The notes beneath the pieces are model-generated. The model was not told the origin of the DNA and ran no database searches. It was given only the letters and a program-made list of their open reading frames with translations. Below are positions 54,340-63,038 of a stretch of 64,000 nucleotides of DNA, piece after piece. This stretch comes from an uncultured Porphyromonadaceae bacterium (GTDB lineage: Bacteria; Bacteroidota; Bacteroidia; Bacteroidales; Muribaculaceae), in the NCBI GenBank assembly GCA_946410185.1, contig CAMJZI010000001.1, positions 1 to 64,000 of the forward strand. Direction: 5' to 3'. Position 1 is the first letter of the stretch. Each line of letters begins with the position of its first letter. A program made the translations under genes and the position numbers.

Positions 54340-56121
54340 ATGAGAAAAAAGTTTTTTTCCCTATTGACAATCGCATGCTGTGGTCTAATGGCTCTGGCAA
54401 TGCCTGCCAAGCCGGGTTGGCACACTTTTCAGCAAAGTGATGGCTCGACATTGCAGCTCCAGGCAGTAGGCAATGCCTTTAACAATGCCATCTTGACCAA
54501 CGACGGCCTGACTGTCGCACGCGGCGCTGATGGCGATTTCTATTACACCTCCTCGCTGACGGGTTTGACGGCCATGCGTGCCCATGAGGTTGGTCAACGC
54601 ACTGCTGCCGAGAAAGCCTTTGTCGCAGCCCAGCGGGGCAACTTGTCGATGCAGTTCAAGCCCTACAAGCTGCCTGCTCGTCAAGGCAGCTTGAATGCAG
54701 TGGGCAGCAACACCTCGGCCGATGTGCCTGCCATGGGTGAGCGCCGCATTCCCATCATTCTGGTCGAGTTCAAAGATAAAAAATTCAACAATACCCGTGA
54801 GAAGATCATCGAATCGATGCTTACCGGCCCCGAGAGTGTTGGCCAGTACTTCCGCGACCAGTCCAACGGTTTGTACAAGCCCGAGTTTGACGTGTTTGGC
54901 ATCTACTGCCTGTCTGAGGACCGTGAATACTATGGCGGCCGCAACGGCAACGTCAAGGACAAGGGCATCGGCTGGTTGGTGACCGAGGCCTGCCAGCTCG
55001 CTGCTGCCGACGGCGTGTCGTTCAAGCCCTATGATACCAACAACAACTACTACTGCGACGTGGTCATCATCATCTATGCCGGCGTGGGCGAGGCACAAGC
55101 CTCGATGTATCACCCCGAGGCCATCTGGCCATGCAACTGGACACTCGACGCAGCCAAGTATTATTCCAGGGGAGGCGATGGCGCCTTCAGCCCCAATGTG
55201 GGAGACCCCTATATCAACCACTTTGCCGTGTTCAACGAGCTGCATGGCTCCAACGACAATGGCAAGACGGTTGACGGTATCGGCACCTTTGCCCACGAGT
55301 TTGGCCACTGCCTGGGCTTGCCCGACCTCTATGACACGGGCAATAACGACAATTACGGCATGGGCAACTGGGACATCATGTGCCTGGGTTGCTACTGCAA
55401 CGACGGCTACACTCCGGTGGGCTATTCGGCCTATGAAAAGGCCTTTATGGGATGGATCGATTACATCCAACCGGTACCCAACACCTACTATACACTCACC
55501 AAGTGGAACCAGGTTAACAAGGAGACCGACCAGGCCATTTGCATCAAGAGTGATGTGAACCGTAACGAGTACTTCATCTTTGAGAACCGCGCCCGTGAGG
55601 GATGGGACCGCTATTTGCCGGCCCGTGGTCTGCTGGTGACACACATCACTTATAGTGCCAGCTACTGGACCAACAACAAGCCTAACAATGAAAAAATCCA
55701 GCTGGTGACCTTGCTGCCTGCCGACAACAAACTGTCGAAGTATAGCGAGAGCGGTGACTTATGGCCCCTGAGCGGCAAAACAGAGGTGTCGGACAATTCC
55801 ACTCCCGCCACCACGCTCAACATGACTTCCTATGGCGACATCACCGGCAAAGCCGGCAACCTGGGCAAGCCCGTGACCGAGATTGTCTTGAATCGTGACG
55901 GAACCGTCAGCTTCTGGTTCATGAAGGAGACCCACAACTACCAGCCTGGCGACTTGAACCATAGTGGCTCGTTGACCATCAGTGACGTCAGCGCCTTGAT
56001 CGACCTGCTGCTGGACGCTAATAACGATGGCTGTCCCATTTGTGCCGACGTGAATGGCAAGGATGGTGTCAGCATTGCCGACGTCAGCGCCTTGATCGAC
56101 CTGTTGCTGGCCAGCAGTTGA
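54340..56121 (+). CDS. M6-family metalloprotease paralog with C-terminal dockerin-like repeats
   Basis: HEFGHCLGLPDLYD; C terminus GDLNHSGSLTISDVSALIDLLL...ADVNGKDGVSIADVSALIDLLL; closely similar to the preceding gene. Confidence 0.92.
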   Translation: MRKKFFSLLTIACCGLMALAMPAKPGWHTFQQSDGSTLQLQAVGNAFNNAILTNDGLTVARGADGDFYYTSSLTGLTAMRAHEVGQRTAAEKAFVAAQRGNLSMQFKPYKLPARQGSLNAVGSNTSADVPAMGERRIPIILVEFKDKKFNNTREKIIESMLTGPESVGQYFRDQSNGLYKPEFDVFGIYCLSEDREYYGGRNGNVKDKGIGWLVTEACQLAAADGVSFKPYDTNNNYYCDVVIIIYAGVGEAQASMYHPEAIWPCNWTLDAAKYYSRGGDGAFSPNVGDPYINHFAVFNELHGSNDNGKTVDGIGTFAHEFGHCLGLPDLYDTGNNDNYGMGNWDIMCLGCYCNDGYTPVGYSAYEKAFMGWIDYIQPVPNTYYTLTKWNQVNKETDQAICIKSDVNRNEYFIFENRAREGWDRYLPARGLLVTHITYSASYWTNNKPNNEKIQLVTLLPADNKLSKYSESGDLWPLSGKTEVSDNSTPATTLNMTSYGDITGKAGNLGKPVTEIVLNRDGTVSFWFMKETHNYQPGDLNHSGSLTISDVSALIDLLLDANNDGCPICADVNGKDGVSIADVSALIDLLLASS

Positions 56122-56161
56122 AAGCAACCGGACAAAAGAAGATAGGAATACACAGAATAGA

Positions 56162-56197
56162 CCCTGCAATGTAACGTCACTGCGACACATTGCAGGG
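56162..56197. terminator. Terminator between the M6 protease and MATE genes
   Basis: CCCTGCAATGT / ACATTGCAGGG perfect 11-bp stem, then a T-rich tract. Confidence 0.85.
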
Positions 56198-56264
56198 CCT
56201 TTATTTTTTACTATCGACTGGCCGTGGTGACCAGATACACACATGTACCGGCCTTCTCCTGGCT

Positions 56265-57563
56265 TTATTCCAGTGCGCCGTGCTTGAGGTAGCCGTTGTA
56301 AAGGATGGTCTGGATGATACCGCGCAGGGCCAGGAAACTCAGGTAGGCGATCCACAAGCGGTTGTTGCCCCACCCGTCGGGCGTTATCCAATAGATCACA
56401 AAGAACAGCGACCAGGCAATTGAGGCCGAGATGAGCATGCCCATCGAGCGCGTCAGGCTGATGAACACGCCGTCCCACACAAAGGCTGCCATGCCTGCCG
56501 CAGGAATCAGCGCGCACCACACGCGGTAATCCATGGCGGCCTCGATGACGCTCTGCTGGTCGGTCAGCAGCCCGAAGGCTACGCGTGGGAACGAGTAAAC
56601 CAGGGTAAACACGGCGGCGACAGCCAGGCCCCACACAAACAGCAGCCTGATGCAACGGCGCATGCGCCCCATGTCGCCCATGCCATAGTACTTGCCCACG
56701 ACAGCCTCGCCAGCAAAGGCAATGCCGTCCATGAAGTGGCTGTAGAGGGTAAATAGTTGCAATATCAAGGCATTGACGGCAAGGATGAGGTCGCCGCTAC
56801 GCGCTCCAATCGAGACAAACGCCAGACTCACGGTCATCAGCAGGAAACTGCGCACAAAGATGTCGCGGCTCACCTTGAAGTAGCGGCCAGCACCCCTGAA
56901 CCGCCACACGCGCCTCCAGTCCAGCAGGCCGTTCAGCCGCGGGAACTTGCGCTGTACCGTCAGGGCGGCATAGAGCAGCCCCAGCCATTCACCCGCCAGC
57001 GTGCCCACGGCAATGCCCACAAAGCCCATCTTGAACAGATAGACACATACTAGACTGGCCGCAATGTTGAACACGTTGGTCATGATCGAGATCCACATGG
57101 CACTCTGCGAGTCCTGCATGCCCAGCAACCACCCCTTGAACGCCATCATCACCAGCACGGGCGGCACGCCCCAGATGCAGATGGTGAAATAGGTGATGGC
57201 CAGCGACGTGACGTCGGGCGAGGGACCGATGATCCACAGCAATAGCAGCCTGATGGGCCATTGCAGCACGATGATGATGGCCGAGACGAGCAGCGCCAGC
57301 GCGGTCGATTCGCCCAGCAGTTTGGCCGACTGCTTGAAGTCGCCGCTGCCATAGGTCTGCGCCGTCATACCCGACGTGCTCATGCGCAGGAACCCGAAGT
57401 TCCAGTACACCAGGTTGAACATCATCGCGCCCACCGCCACGGCACCGATGAACACCTTGTCGCCCAGATGACCGGCGATGGCGGTATCCACCAGTCCCAG
57501 CAGCGGCACTGTGATGTTGGCCACAATCGCCGGCAATGCAATCCTCAATATTTCCCTATTCAT
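56265..57563 (-). CDS. MATE family efflux transporter (DinF-like)
   Basis: 12-TM pattern, IALPAIVANITVPLLGLVDTAIAGHLGD. Confidence 0.93.
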   Translation of the reverse strand: MNREILRIALPAIVANITVPLLGLVDTAIAGHLGDKVFIGAVAVGAMMFNLVYWNFGFLRMSTSGMTAQTYGSGDFKQSAKLLGESTALALLVSAIIIVLQWPIRLLLLWIIGPSPDVTSLAITYFTICIWGVPPVLVMMAFKGWLLGMQDSQSAMWISIMTNVFNIAASLVCVYLFKMGFVGIAVGTLAGEWLGLLYAALTVQRKFPRLNGLLDWRRVWRFRGAGRYFKVSRDIFVRSFLLMTVSLAFVSIGARSGDLILAVNALILQLFTLYSHFMDGIAFAGEAVVGKYYGMGDMGRMRRCIRLLFVWGLAVAAVFTLVYSFPRVAFGLLTDQQSVIEAAMDYRVWCALIPAAGMAAFVWDGVFISLTRSMGMLISASIAWSLFFVIYWITPDGWGNNRLWIAYLSFLALRGIIQTILYNGYLKHGALE

Positions 57564-57583
57564 GCCTGCAAAGGTACATTAAA

Positions 57584-57656
57584 CAACCGAATAATCTGAA
57601 TTTTCTGATTTTATCCTCGGCTGGACAAAATCAGTTTTTTTCAGATTATTCAGTTG
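57584..57656. repeat. 73-bp palindromic element, extended imperfect hairpin
   Basis: CAACCGAATAATCTGAA...CTGATTTTATCC-tcggct-GGACAAAATCAG...TTCAGATTATTCAGTTG. Confidence 0.7.
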
Positions 57657-57684
57657 CTGACTAATGCCTGTCGGCGTTTGGTTT

Positions 57685-58632
57685 TTAGAACGGTTTCTCG
57701 TCGGTGCCGGTAAAGGACTGGAACAGCGAGTTGGCCAGGCTGGAGGCTCCGATGCGGAAGTACTGGTTGTCGAGCCACTTCTCGCCCAGAACTTCCTTGA
57801 CGATGGTGTAATACTTCACGGCATCCTCGGTGGTGCGGATTCCGCCCGATGCCTTGAAGCCCACCATGCGGCCGTGCTGAACAAAGTATTCCTTGATGCA
57901 CTGGCACATCACATAGGCGGCCTCGAGCGACGCGCCGGGATAAACCTTGCCCGTCGAGGTCTTGATAAAGTCGCAACCCGAGTACATCGACAGGATGCTG
58001 GCGTTGCGGATGGCCTCGGCGCTCTTCAACAGGCCTGTTTCCAGGATGACCTTGAGGGGACGCTCGCCCACAACCTGCTTGAGCTCGGCGATTTCGTCAC
58101 ACAGTTCCTCGTAGGCCTCGTCCTTGAAGTAGCCCACGTTGAGCACGATGTCCACCTCGTCGGCACCGTCGGCAATGGCCAGGGCGGTCTCGGCAATCTT
58201 GGTCTCGATGTGGGCCTGGCTGGCGGGGAAGCTGGCGCTGCACACGGCCACGTCAACACCCGTCACCTCGAGCGTGCCGCGCACCACAGCGGCAAAGTTG
58301 CTATACACGCAGATGGCCGCCACATTCTTGAACTGGGGGTAGTTGTTGTCAAAGTCGTTGACCTTCTGGACAAAGCGGGCAACGCTGCGCTCGCTGTCGT
58401 CGGTGGCCAGGGTGGTCAGGTCCACGCAGTTCAGCAGGAACTGTTGCACCTCGGGCGTATTGTTCTCGGCGGCGTGCTTGTCGATGATTTCCTGCACGGC
58501 GGCGCTGATGGCAGCATCGTCGGTGCTGACGCTTGACTGGCTGATGGCGGTCATGTACTTGTCCATGGGCTTGTGGTCATGGTCATGATGTTCGCAGCCA
58601 CAGCCGCAGTGTTCGTGTTCGTGATTGCTCAT
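57685..58632 (-). CDS. deoC: Deoxyribose-phosphate aldolase with a His/Cys-rich N-terminal leader
   Basis: DFIKTSTGK catalytic lysine motif, GFKASGGIRT; N terminus MSNHEHEHCGCGCEHHDHDHKP. Confidence 0.94.
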   Translation of the reverse strand: MSNHEHEHCGCGCEHHDHDHKPMDKYMTAISQSSVSTDDAAISAAVQEIIDKHAAENNTPEVQQFLLNCVDLTTLATDDSERSVARFVQKVNDFDNNYPQFKNVAAICVYSNFAAVVRGTLEVTGVDVAVCSASFPASQAHIETKIAETALAIADGADEVDIVLNVGYFKDEAYEELCDEIAELKQVVGERPLKVILETGLLKSAEAIRNASILSMYSGCDFIKTSTGKVYPGASLEAAYVMCQCIKEYFVQHGRMVGFKASGGIRTTEDAVKYYTIVKEVLGEKWLDNQYFRIGASSLANSLFQSFTGTDEKPF

Positions 58633-58650
58633 AATGATTTAATGATATTT

Positions 58651-58980
58651 TTATTGGTTAGTAAGTTTGTCGTTGTTGAGGTGTCTTGTGCTGTCGCGGC
58701 GGGTCTTCTTGGCAAAGTTGCGCTCCAGGGCCTCGTCCAGGTCGATGCCCGTCTGGTTGGCCAGGCACATCACCACCCACAGCACGTCGGCCAACTCGTC
58801 GGCCAGGTCCAGGTCGTCGCCTGGTTTGCTCGACTGGTCGCCGTAGCGGCGTGCGATCACGCGTGCCACCTCGCCCACTTCCTCGGTGAGCACGGCCATG
58901 TTGGTCAGCTCGCTGAAGTAGCGCACGCCATACTGTCTAATCCAAGCGTCAACCCGCGCTTGAGCTTCTTGTATTGTCAT
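58651..58980 (-). CDS. MazG-like nucleotide pyrophosphohydrolase
   Basis: LTEEVGEVARVIARRYG...LADELADVLWVVMCLANQTGIDL. Confidence 0.9.
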   Translation of the reverse strand: MTIQEAQARVDAWIRQYGVRYFSELTNMAVLTEEVGEVARVIARRYGDQSSKPGDDLDLADELADVLWVVMCLANQTGIDLDEALERNFAKKTRRDSTRHLNNDKLTNQ

Positions 58981-59277
58981 AGTGATGGCAAAGGTAATAC
59001 TTTTTAGTGAATAATCTTGTAGATGGGTCAAATTGCATCTTCAATCATCAAGGTAAAAGTCCTGATACTGACGGCCTGAGGACTGAAAATTTTATGCATT
59101 TTAAACTTTGGTGACGAGGTGCCGTGATTCTTGATCCCTCAAAAAGCACTAAAACACTGATAGACAATTTGTTTCCAAATTTTTCCCATCTTTGCCAAAA
59201 ATGATAAGAAAATTATTTTGCCTTGTCGATACTTTTGCTTTATTTTGCATTTTCTTTCATATTAACCCTCAATCTTC

Positions 59278-60591
59278 ATGAAATCTTTATTACATCTTCT
59301 GGGCTTCGACGAAGCAAAGCACAAGGTGAAGACCGAGCTTTTGGCAGGACTCACCACGTTTCTAACAATGAGTTACATTCTCGCCGTCAATCCACTCATC
59401 TTGGGTGAGACCGGCATGGACAAAGGAGCTGTGTTCACAGCTACCGTAGTCGCAGCAGCCATGGCCACTCTGGTCATGGCTTTTTATGCTCGTTTACCCT
59501 TTGCCCTGGCGTCGGGCATGGGACTGAATGCATTCTTTGCTTACACGCTGGTACTCGTCATGGGCTTCACATGGCAGCAGGCCCTCGCTGCCGTGCTTAT
59601 TGAAGGTATCGTGTTCATCCTGCTCACGGCTTTCAAGGTGCGCGAAGCCATCGTGAATGCCATTCCTGTGAACCTGCGCTACGCAATCTCGGTGGGAATT
59701 GGTTTGTTCATTGCATTTATCGGATTAAGGAATGGTGGCATTATCATCAAGAGTGATGCCACGGTAGCTACCCTGGCTCCCTGGACTGCCACATCGCTGC
59801 TTGCAGTGGGCGGTGTGGTCCTCGGTTGTGTGCTCATGGCCCTCAAGGTGCGCGGTGCCCTGTTCTACACCATCATTGCCATGACGTTGATTGGCATACC
59901 CATCGGGGTGACACAGATTCCCGAGGGGTTCTCGCTGCTCAGCCTTCCTGCCTCGATCGAGCCCGTGGCTTTCCAGTTAGACTTTTCTCGTTTCCTGAGC
60001 CTTGATATCGAATACTTGATTGTTGTGTTCACTCTGGTGTTCATGGACCTGTTCGACACCCTGGGCACCCTCATCGGTGCATCAACCAGTGCAGGCATGG
60101 TCGATAAGGACGGCCGCATACGCGGACTGAACCGTGCGCTCATGGCCGACGCCATCGGCACCACGGTGGGCGCCCTGGCTGGAACTTCTACCGTGACCAC
60201 CTATGTGGAGAGCACCACGGGCATTGCCGCTGGCGGACGCACGGGTCTCACCTCGTTCACGGTAGCCGTGCTGTTCCTCCTGGCCTTGTTCTTCTCGCCC
60301 TTCTTCTTGATGATTCCTGCTGCCGCCACGACAAGTGCGCTGGTGCTGGTGGGCGTGCTGATGATTCGCACGATTTCCAAGATCGACCTCACCGACATTA
60401 CCGAAGCTTTCCCCTGCTTCGTCACCATCCTGATGATGCCCTTCACGGCAAGCATTGCCGAGGGCATCGTGCTGGGTATGCTCAGCTATGTGCTGGTCAA
60501 GCTCTTAACCGGACGCCATCGCCAGGTGTCGGTGGCCATGTATGTGCTGGCTGTGTTCTTTGTGCTGAAGTATGTGGCACCGCTATTATAA
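59278..60591 (+). CDS. NCS2 family purine/xanthine permease (AzgA-like)
   Basis: LAGLTTFLTMSYILAVNPLILGETGMDKGAVFTAT, GMGLNAFFAY. Confidence 0.93.
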   Translation: MKSLLHLLGFDEAKHKVKTELLAGLTTFLTMSYILAVNPLILGETGMDKGAVFTATVVAAAMATLVMAFYARLPFALASGMGLNAFFAYTLVLVMGFTWQQALAAVLIEGIVFILLTAFKVREAIVNAIPVNLRYAISVGIGLFIAFIGLRNGGIIIKSDATVATLAPWTATSLLAVGGVVLGCVLMALKVRGALFYTIIAMTLIGIPIGVTQIPEGFSLLSLPASIEPVAFQLDFSRFLSLDIEYLIVVFTLVFMDLFDTLGTLIGASTSAGMVDKDGRIRGLNRALMADAIGTTVGALAGTSTVTTYVESTTGIAAGGRTGLTSFTVAVLFLLALFFSPFFLMIPAAATTSALVLVGVLMIRTISKIDLTDITEAFPCFVTILMMPFTASIAEGIVLGMLSYVLVKLLTGRHRQVSVAMYVLAVFFVLKYVAPLL

Positions 60592-60642
60592 TAATTGTAA
60601 ACCCGTATCCGTTAAAAACTTATATTAAATCACATCAACAAA

Positions 60643-61347
60643 ATGAAAAAGCAGATTCTCTTTGCCATGCTGGTGATCATGGGCATGGCTGTGCAGGCAC
60701 AGGACGTGCAGTTGCACTACGACTTTGGCCGCAACATCTATCCCAATGAGGAGGCCGGCCGCCAAAAGGTGACCATGACCATCGAACAGTTCAAGGCCGA
60801 CAAACTGGGCTCGTGGTTCTACTTTGTGGACATCGACTTCAGCCGCAAGTTCACCGAGGGTGCCTACACCGAGATCTCTCGCGAATTCAACCTGGGCAAG
60901 CAGGCGCCTGTCGCTGCCCACATCGAGTACAACGGCGGCCTTAACCGCTTTGGCAGCTTCCAGCAGGCCGCCCTGCTGGGTGCCGCATGGAACGGCCACT
61001 CGGCCGATTTCTCCAGGACCTGCTCGGTTCAACTCATGTACAAGCGCTACTTCAAGAGCTACGAGAACACCCGCGCCTATCACAGCTTCCAGCTGACAGG
61101 GGTTTGGGGACTGAACTTTGCCAAGGGCAAGGGCACGTTCTCGGGTTTCATCGACCTGTGGCGCGGCGAGAAGGCCAATGGCCACGGGCAGCTCGTGCTG
61201 CTCACCGAGCCCCAGCTGTGGTACAATGTGACACCGCACCTGAGCTTCGGCAGTGAGATTGAGATCAGCAACAACTTTATCTTTAACACTTACAATAGCA
61301 AGACGTTCTTTATCAATCCCACCCTGGCAGCTAAGTGGAATTTCTGA
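60643..61347 (+). CDS. DUF5020-like outer membrane protein
   Basis: Signal peptide; QLHYDFGRNIYPNEEAGRQKVTMTIEQFKADKLGSWFYFVDIDF; terminal aromatic KWNF. Confidence 0.8.
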   Translation: MKKQILFAMLVIMGMAVQAQDVQLHYDFGRNIYPNEEAGRQKVTMTIEQFKADKLGSWFYFVDIDFSRKFTEGAYTEISREFNLGKQAPVAAHIEYNGGLNRFGSFQQAALLGAAWNGHSADFSRTCSVQLMYKRYFKSYENTRAYHSFQLTGVWGLNFAKGKGTFSGFIDLWRGEKANGHGQLVLLTEPQLWYNVTPHLSFGSEIEISNNFIFNTYNSKTFFINPTLAAKWNF

Positions 61348-61432
61348 AATTCCCGGCCCAGGCTTCCTGGAGAGACGATCAAGAAGCGACCTCACACCCG
61401 CCGGCATGACCATTGCCGCAACGGGGCATGAA

Positions 61433-61478
61433 CACGAGGCGACCCCCGGCATCTGGCACGCATGGGGGTCGCCTCGTG
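61433..61478 (+). terminator. Strong hairpin downstream of the DUF5020-like gene
   Basis: CACGAGGCGACCCCC / GGGGGTCGCCTCGTG perfect 15-bp stem, 16-nt loop. Confidence 0.7.
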
Positions 61479-61626
61479 CTATTGAGCTGGACAGGACTCT
61501 GAGGCGGCGAAGTGGCAAAAAATCAAAATATGTAATATTTTTGTCACTTTTTCTTTGTTATATCAAAAAAAATGTGTAAAATTGCGGCCAAATTGTAATG
61601 TTTTTTCAAAACTGCGATACACGATC

Positions 61627-61998
61627 ATGGATAGGAATTACAACCCTCAAGCCATTGCTAGGACGGTGAAGGTCGAGGACCTCTACGACTTTGACATCAC
61701 CATAGCACGCTTTATTTTGCCTCGACTCATGGTGTTCAAGGAGCATTGCGAACGAACGCCACGGGTGACGATGACTCATGAGGAGTGGAACGAGATCCTG
61801 GACAAGATGATTTATGCCTTTGACCGCATCGCCTGCCAAACCGAGGAGGATACGCCCGAGTACAAGGCCTATATCAAAGCCATCTGGAACAACGAGATGG
61901 ACCTTGTGGATCTCAAACGTGCCGCCAAGGCATCGCTCAAACCCATTGCCGACGGACTCTCGCTCTACCACAAGTACTACCGAAGCCTGTGGTGGTGA
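61627..61998 (+). CDS. Small hypothetical protein
   Basis: MDRNYNPQAIARTVKVEDLYDFDITIARFILPRLMVFKEH...; start at ATG 61627. Confidence 0.65.
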   Translation: MDRNYNPQAIARTVKVEDLYDFDITIARFILPRLMVFKEHCERTPRVTMTHEEWNEILDKMIYAFDRIACQTEEDTPEYKAYIKAIWNNEMDLVDLKRAAKASLKPIADGLSLYHKYYRSLWW

Positions 61999-62070
61999 TG
62001 ACATGCGTCAAGATCCTGAAGCCTGCACACAGACAATTTATCGCTGATGTGTCCGTTATAATAGAGTATT

Positions 62071-62108
62071 CAAGTTCCTGAAAGTGGACCAGCCACTTTG
62101 GGGACTTG
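62071..62108 (+). other. Intergenic hairpin
   Basis: CAAGTTCC-tg-AAAGTGG-accag-CCACTTT-g-GGGACTTG. Confidence 0.55.
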
Positions 62109-62236
62109 AGGTGTAGTGTTTAGAGCATCCTGGCGCTGTCGGCAAGAACAAACGGGAAGACGTCATTTATAACCGCTTAACCCGTTTAGCAAACCAGCAA
62201 CCGGCGAGACATCAAACCGATAATTGCAGACAAACG

Positions 62237-62956
62237 ATGAGACAAACGATACTGATTCTTTTAGCAATACTCATGCTCGCTCCTGCCGCCCTGCGCGCCC
62301 AGGAGGCCGAGTCGTTGTTCAACAGCTGGGGCGTGGGTTTCCAGGTGGGAGCCGGAGGCATGGTGCCCACAGGCTCGCTGAGCGACGACCTCAAGGGGTG
62401 CGCCCTGTTCACCGGCGGCATCAATGCCGAGTACCGGCACATGCGGCTCAAGGCCGATGTTGCCTATGGCCAGCCATCGTTCAAGAACGATAACCCCTAT
62501 GCCGTGGTCGACGGCCAGGGTCGCAACCTGCAGCTCAACGCCACGGCCAATCCCACCCTGCTGGGACTGGGACTGCAGCTGGGCTACACCGTGTGGCGCA
62601 AGGGCAGCCTATCGGTCACCCCGCTGGTGGGCCTGAGCTGGAGCCGCCTGTCGTGGGACCTGAACCACATCAAGTATGAGGAGGATGACGAGGGCCAGGA
62701 GCGCCCGTCGATCGAGGACGTGACCGGCACCCACGAGAACAATCTGGGCTGGATGGCGAGTGTGGACATCGACATCAAGCTGCATGGCAAGCTGGTGGAC
62801 AGCCCCGTGGGCGGCAACCAGGCCCATTACGCCTCGTCGGTGCGCGTCAGCCCGTTTGTCACCTATGCCAAGTACGGCCACCTCAGCCCATCGGTCAAGG
62901 GGGCCTGCATCGGCGCCACGGTCACCTATGCCGGTTTTCTGCGACTGTTCAAGTAA
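62237..62956 (+). CDS. Outer membrane beta-barrel-like protein
   Basis: Signal peptide ending ALRAQ; GVGFQVGAGGMVPTGSLSDDLKGCALFTGGINAEYRHMRL. Confidence 0.7.
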   Translation: MRQTILILLAILMLAPAALRAQEAESLFNSWGVGFQVGAGGMVPTGSLSDDLKGCALFTGGINAEYRHMRLKADVAYGQPSFKNDNPYAVVDGQGRNLQLNATANPTLLGLGLQLGYTVWRKGSLSVTPLVGLSWSRLSWDLNHIKYEEDDEGQERPSIEDVTGTHENNLGWMASVDIDIKLHGKLVDSPVGGNQAHYASSVRVSPFVTYAKYGHLSPSVKGACIGATVTYAGFLRLFK

Positions 62957-63019
62957 GGTGGGGCGTGGGCATAAAGACAATTTAACACACTAACCTTGCT
63001 GGGTATCATTTCTTTGTTC

Positions 63020-63027
63020 TACTTTTG
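63020..63027 (+). promoter_or_regulatory. -7 box upstream of the DUF4294-like gene
   Basis: TACTTTTG with TTG (62996-62998) 21 bp upstream. Confidence 0.5.
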
Positions 63028-63038
63028 CTGTCATTATA

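Noticed and set aside
54385-55644. 419-aa minus-strand ORF antisense to the second M6 protease
   Set aside because: Shadow ORF; the plus strand has a signal peptide, zinc motif and dockerin repeats.
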